From Sediminibacterium sp. C3 (GTDB taxonomy: Bacteria > Bacteroidota > Bacteroidia > Chitinophagales > Chitinophagaceae): 64,000 nucleotides of DNA. Positions 61,378-64,000 of the stretch are shown here, piece after piece. Numbering within the stretch: position 1 is the stretch's first letter; each line of letters starts with the position of its first letter. The notes beneath the pieces were generated by a model, which ran no database searches, was not told where the DNA came from, and saw only the letters and a program-made list of their open reading frames with translations. Both the position numbers and the translations under genes were made by a program. The stretch spans positions 278,219 through 342,218 of the forward strand of contig NZ_KI669560.1 of the NCBI RefSeq assembly GCF_000508085.1. Reading direction: 5' to 3'.

Positions 61378-62451
61378 ATGCCGACTGAATTACCCGTTAC
61401 AAAAAATTGTTATCTTTATACCTTCGTCAGCAATGCTAGACCTAATGTTGATGTGTTCTTTGATAATTTTAACCTGACCCATCAGGCTGGGCCCCTACTC
61501 GAAGAAACCCATTACTATCCGTTCGGCGGTACATTAGCCGCAATCTCTTCCAAAGCAGCAGGTAAATTATCCAATAAGTATAAGTTCGGAGGAAAGGAAT
61601 TACAGTCGGCAGAGTTCTCAGATGGATCAGGACTGGAGCTGTATGACTTTGGAGCGAGGAATTATGATCAACAGATAGGAAGATGGTGGAGTAATGACCC
61701 GAAAGCGGATAAACTTGTACAATGGTCACCTTATAATTACTGCCTAAATAATCCGATAGTATTTATTGATCCTAATGGAGAATACCCTATTTACATAACT
61801 ACAAGGAGTTATGCTCCGTTTAAAACCTTTGGCCCAGGTTTTGCAAATTTTTATGGCGACAACAGAGGACACTCATTAGATAGAGGTGCTTCTTACCGTA
61901 CGTTGGCATCAATCAATTATGAAACTGAAACACGCCAAACAACTGCTACAGGTGGACGTTCAAGATCGCACTCGGTTGATGGAAGAAAAGATGCTATCTC
62001 CGAAACTCATATATCCAATCGATCTAAAGATAATAATATAGATGTTCATTCTTACGGGAATAATGCTGCCCAAAAAGGTTCGTGGGATATTGATCAGTTT
62101 ACAAAACTGACTGTAAATATGGAAGGGGATAGTAAAAAAGACCATGTTTTAGGATTAAAGGGTACAGTCAGTGGGGATGATTTTCCTAATCAAGAGAGTA
62201 TGATTTATGATAGTAAAGGAAACGGGCTTTGGTTAGGAAATTATGAAACATCGGGAGGCTCTGTTGCTGGCCCGACGTTAGGCTTAGCAAGAGAAAATGA
62301 AGGTGATGTACATATCAAAATTGACATTAGAATTAAAGTCAATAAAGATGGTGTTTTCCAAGGAGTGATGCAGAGAAACAAAGATGGCAAGGATGTTATG
62401 ATATCTCTTAAAGACTGGAATAAAAAATTTAAGTCCGATGAAAACAAATAG
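61378..62451 (+). CDS. RHS core fragment with unrecognised C-terminal toxin tip
   Basis: A 357-residue frame. Residues 1-135 are the end of an RHS shell ([15 protein letters not shown], then [20 protein letters not shown] at 89-108 and FIDPNGE). The tip, residues ~136-357, has [20 protein letters not shown], a Ser/Arg/Asp-rich middle and beta-rich [19 protein letters not shown] recognise no toxin family. A stop codon two triplets before the ATG shows it lacks its long shell. Its end overlaps a membrane protein gene by 14 bases, the usual place of an immunity gene. Confidence 0.75.
   Translation: MPTELPVTKNCYLYTFVSNARPNVDVFFDNFNLTHQAGPLLEETHYYPFGGTLAAISSKAAGKLSNKYKFGGKELQSAEFSDGSGLELYDFGARNYDQQIGRWWSNDPKADKLVQWSPYNYCLNNPIVFIDPNGEYPIYITTRSYAPFKTFGPGFANFYGDNRGHSLDRGASYRTLASINYETETRQTTATGGRSRSHSVDGRKDAISETHISNRSKDNNIDVHSYGNNAAQKGSWDIDQFTKLTVNMEGDSKKDHVLGLKGTVSGDDFPNQESMIYDSKGNGLWLGNYETSGGSVAGPTLGLARENEGDVHIKIDIRIKVNKDGVFQGVMQRNKDGKDVMISLKDWNKKFKSDENK
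61453..61526 (+). repeat. 74-bp RHS repeat, copy 2
   Basis: Nearly identical to 58134-58207 on the opposite strand. It encodes the conserved FFDNF...ETHYYPFG block just upstream of the toxin tips. Confidence 0.85.
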
Positions 62452-62887
62452 AATTTTTTTGGTTGTATGGTTTGTGTGTGTCTTAATTTATTTAATTCCA
62501 GAGCTCTTTTTCGAAGGTGCGCTGCTTTATTTGTCGGGAGGGGTTATTGGCGGCACTATTAGTGAGATTATTAAAGATCTGATAGGGGAGCGAAATGATT
62601 TTTTTGTTTTTTTAATATGGGCAGTTTTACTTGGAGGACTTGTACTCTTATTCGTTCGATTACAAAATAAGATTGCGAAGTATTTGGTTATAACTGTGGT
62701 TGCATTTTTCCTGTATATCATCGATAATTTGTTAGCCTTTGTGCCATTCCCGATAGATAGTTCACAGAGTACCTTTATGATAAAAATAGACTTGATAGCT
62801 TTATCAATTTTATTGAAAGGGGCTTTTTTAGCATGGCTCTATTGTCGAAGGTTGCAAATGAAAAATAACCAAGTTCGTCTTAATTAG
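62438..62887 (+). CDS. four-helix membrane protein, candidate immunity protein
   Basis: A 149-residue protein with four hydrophobic segments (about 6-38, 56-77, 82-103, 118-137). No signal cleavage or family recognised. It starts inside the last codons of the RHS toxin gene (14-base overlap) and ends before a hairpin. A membrane immunity protein would fit a toxin acting at the inner membrane; this is inference. Confidence 0.65.
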   Translation: MKTNRIFLVVWFVCVLIYLIPELFFEGALLYLSGGVIGGTISEIIKDLIGERNDFFVFLIWAVLLGGLVLLFVRLQNKIAKYLVITVVAFFLYIIDNLLAFVPFPIDSSQSTFMIKIDLIALSILLKGAFLAWLYCRRLQMKNNQVRLN

Positions 62888-62907
62888 CTTAGAACTTAAT
62901 GATAGTA

Positions 62908-62938
62908 ACAAAGCCCTCGGTTGAGGGCTTTGTTGTTT
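62908..62938 (+). terminator. Rho-independent terminator after RHS/immunity pair
   Basis: An 11-bp perfect stem ACAAAGCCCTC/GAGGGCTTTGT with loop GGTT, followed by TGTTT. It closes the unit 61378-62887. Confidence 0.75.
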
Positions 62939-62958
62939 ATAGAACAGGTACTTTACTT

Positions 62959-63354
62959 TTATTGTTTCTTCCATTCACTCACCGTAAACGAGGTTATAAC
63001 AGAATCATCTTTTGAAAAGAATATCTTTAAATCCTTTGTATAAACAGGGTCAATATCTTGCTTGTAATCTATCAAAATTCTATAGGTTAAAGAACTACTA
63101 TCTTTTATATCTGGCACTCCTAAAAGTTCAGTTAATTTGGAATACTTTAATCCTTTCAAATTGTAATTCATCGTAAGGTCTGTAAGCATTCGTGAACGAT
63201 AAGGAGAAGGGAAAAGTGGGTCGGCTTGTTCACCCCATTTATTCTTATCGAACTTTATTTGTCTCTTATCACCATTACAAGAAAGTAAAATAACAAAAGC
63301 AGAAAACTGTAATATTAGCAGAATAAAATTTGTATTTCTATTTACCATTTTCAT
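62959..63354 (-). CDS. small lipoprotein, candidate immunity protein
   Basis: A 131-residue protein whose signal ends VILLSC (Cys26), a lipobox. The mature part contains LKYSKLTELLGVPDIKDSS and LTYRILIDYKQD, a weak resemblance to the SmpA/OmlA type. It lies 15 bases downstream of the RHS-like toxin stop on the same strand, so it may protect against that toxin outside the cytoplasm. Starts at Met1 or Met3. Confidence 0.6.
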   Translation of the reverse strand: MKMVNRNTNFILLILQFSAFVILLSCNGDKRQIKFDKNKWGEQADPLFPSPYRSRMLTDLTMNYNLKGLKYSKLTELLGVPDIKDSSSLTYRILIDYKQDIDPVYTKDLKIFFSKDDSVITSFTVSEWKKQ

Positions 63355-63369
63355 TGTTATTTCTTCTCT

Positions 63370-64000
63370 TTACTTAATAATATGCCCTTGTTGCTTCCTT
63401 GCCTCTTCATTCCTTTTGTTCTGTTCTTCTTGAGTAAACCCATCTTTATTTAATTTTTGAAACACGGTCTTTAGTGCATTATATTGTTCATCTGATATTT
63501 TCCCTTTAACAATTTTCCAACTACCATCTTTACCTTTCTCTGCTGAATAAAATCCATCTGTATGAAATGCTTCTAAAACTGTCAATGCCATATCTCTCAT
63601 CCCAAGCTCTTTATTCTTACTTCCGATTTCTCGACCTATAACGTTATTCAGTAAATCAATTGATTCATCTGCCTTTCCAAGGCTTGAAAATCTTTGTGTA
63701 AAAGGGGAGATAGAATTACCATCAATTGCATTGGGATTATCTTCATGAGCCTTGCCTATCTGATTGGCTATATCTCCGCCAAATTCTTTTGTTATTGTAG
63801 CTTGCCACAAAACATGCCTAAAAGCATTTACCTGACTACCTTCGCTACCTTGCCCTTGTGGCTCTTCTAATACAGATGATTTAGATTCGGCAGAACTTCC
63901 CCTTGTAGAAAAACGTGCTGAATTTGTAGAAATATTCGTTGCACCAGGAGAAACATATCCAATAGTAGCCGCAGCCAGTGGATGTCGTACTGAAAATTTC
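63370..64000 (-). CDS. C-terminal part of RHS-like toxin (DUF6973-like), cut by window edge
   Basis: The frame is open from the right edge to its stop at 63370, about 209 residues. It starts KFSVRHPLAAATIGYVSPG, passes a Ser-rich linker, then GSQVNAFRHVLWQATI and GKAHEDNPNA with paired His residues, resembling the DUF6973 toxin-like domain NAFRHA-W...H. The C-terminus is charged (EEQNKRNEEARKQQGHIIK). It is probably the tip of another RHS or polymorphic toxin; the shell lies outside the window. Confidence 0.65.
   Translation of the reverse strand, partial: KFSVRHPLAAATIGYVSPGATNISTNSARFSTRGSSAESKSSVLEEPQGQGSEGSQVNAFRHVLWQATITKEFGGDIANQIGKAHEDNPNAIDGNSISPFTQRFSSLGKADESIDLLNNVIGREIGSKNKELGMRDMALTVLEAFHTDGFYSAEKGKDGSWKIVKGKISDEQYNALKTVFQKLNKDGFTQEEQNKRNEEARKQQGHIIK

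Overview
The window reads as chromosomal DNA of a Bacteroidota bacterium, most likely of the Chitinophagaceae type. The evidence is GldC, DUF4290 and DUF6089 proteins, many Tat-type TIM-barrel and Gfo/Idh sugar enzymes, the absence of clear Shine-Dalgarno sites, and TAnnTTTG-type promoters. The genus cannot be fixed from the sequence alone. No rRNA, tRNA, CRISPR array or prophage was seen.

Region 1 (1-11414) is a carbohydrate module. It holds a GMC sugar dehydrogenase with its small subunit, a lipoprotein cytochrome c, three TIM-barrel isomerase-like enzymes, two Gfo/Idh oxidoreductases and a DUF1080 (3-keto-disaccharide hydrolase family) gene, plus an aldehyde dehydrogenase. Together they suggest oxidation of sugars or glycosides to 3-keto forms in the periplasm and their further breakdown. 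The DUF1080 gene carries an in-frame TGA where a Trp codon is expected. tadA follows directly.

Region 2 (11491-19499) is an AT-rich island bounded by two complete IS3-family elements and containing IS remnants. It carries a minus-strand surface-glycan set: a polyprenyl-phosphate glycosyltransferase, a flippase-like membrane protein, a PMT/ArnT-like glycosyltransferase and a nucleotide-sugar epimerase. The flippase is readable only through a -1 frameshift at an A-AAA-AAG site that lies directly before a stop codon.

Region 3 (19500-54844) is core chromosome. Its parts are: superoxide dismutase; yidD-rnpA-rpmH; murI with two OmpH proteins, bamA and uppS; nadK; cvpA, YqeY and gldC; a TetR-controlled RND efflux operon with a visible operator and promoter; a response regulator; a second TolC; rplM-rpsI-rpsB-tsf and pyrH; recO; pheS; DUF4290; and murA. 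MurA has Asp in place of the catalytic Cys.

Region 4 (54845-64000) is an accessory conflict region. It starts with a type IV (AbiE-like) toxin-antitoxin pair behind an array of TTTGTTTA boxes. Three RHS-type polymorphic toxin ends follow, each with a small immunity candidate, two of them 5'-truncated and in opposite orientations. A third IS3-family element, a fragment of a fourth transposase and a RelE/ParE-type toxin-antitoxin operon cut short by the IS lie between them. The window ends inside the third RHS-like toxin gene.
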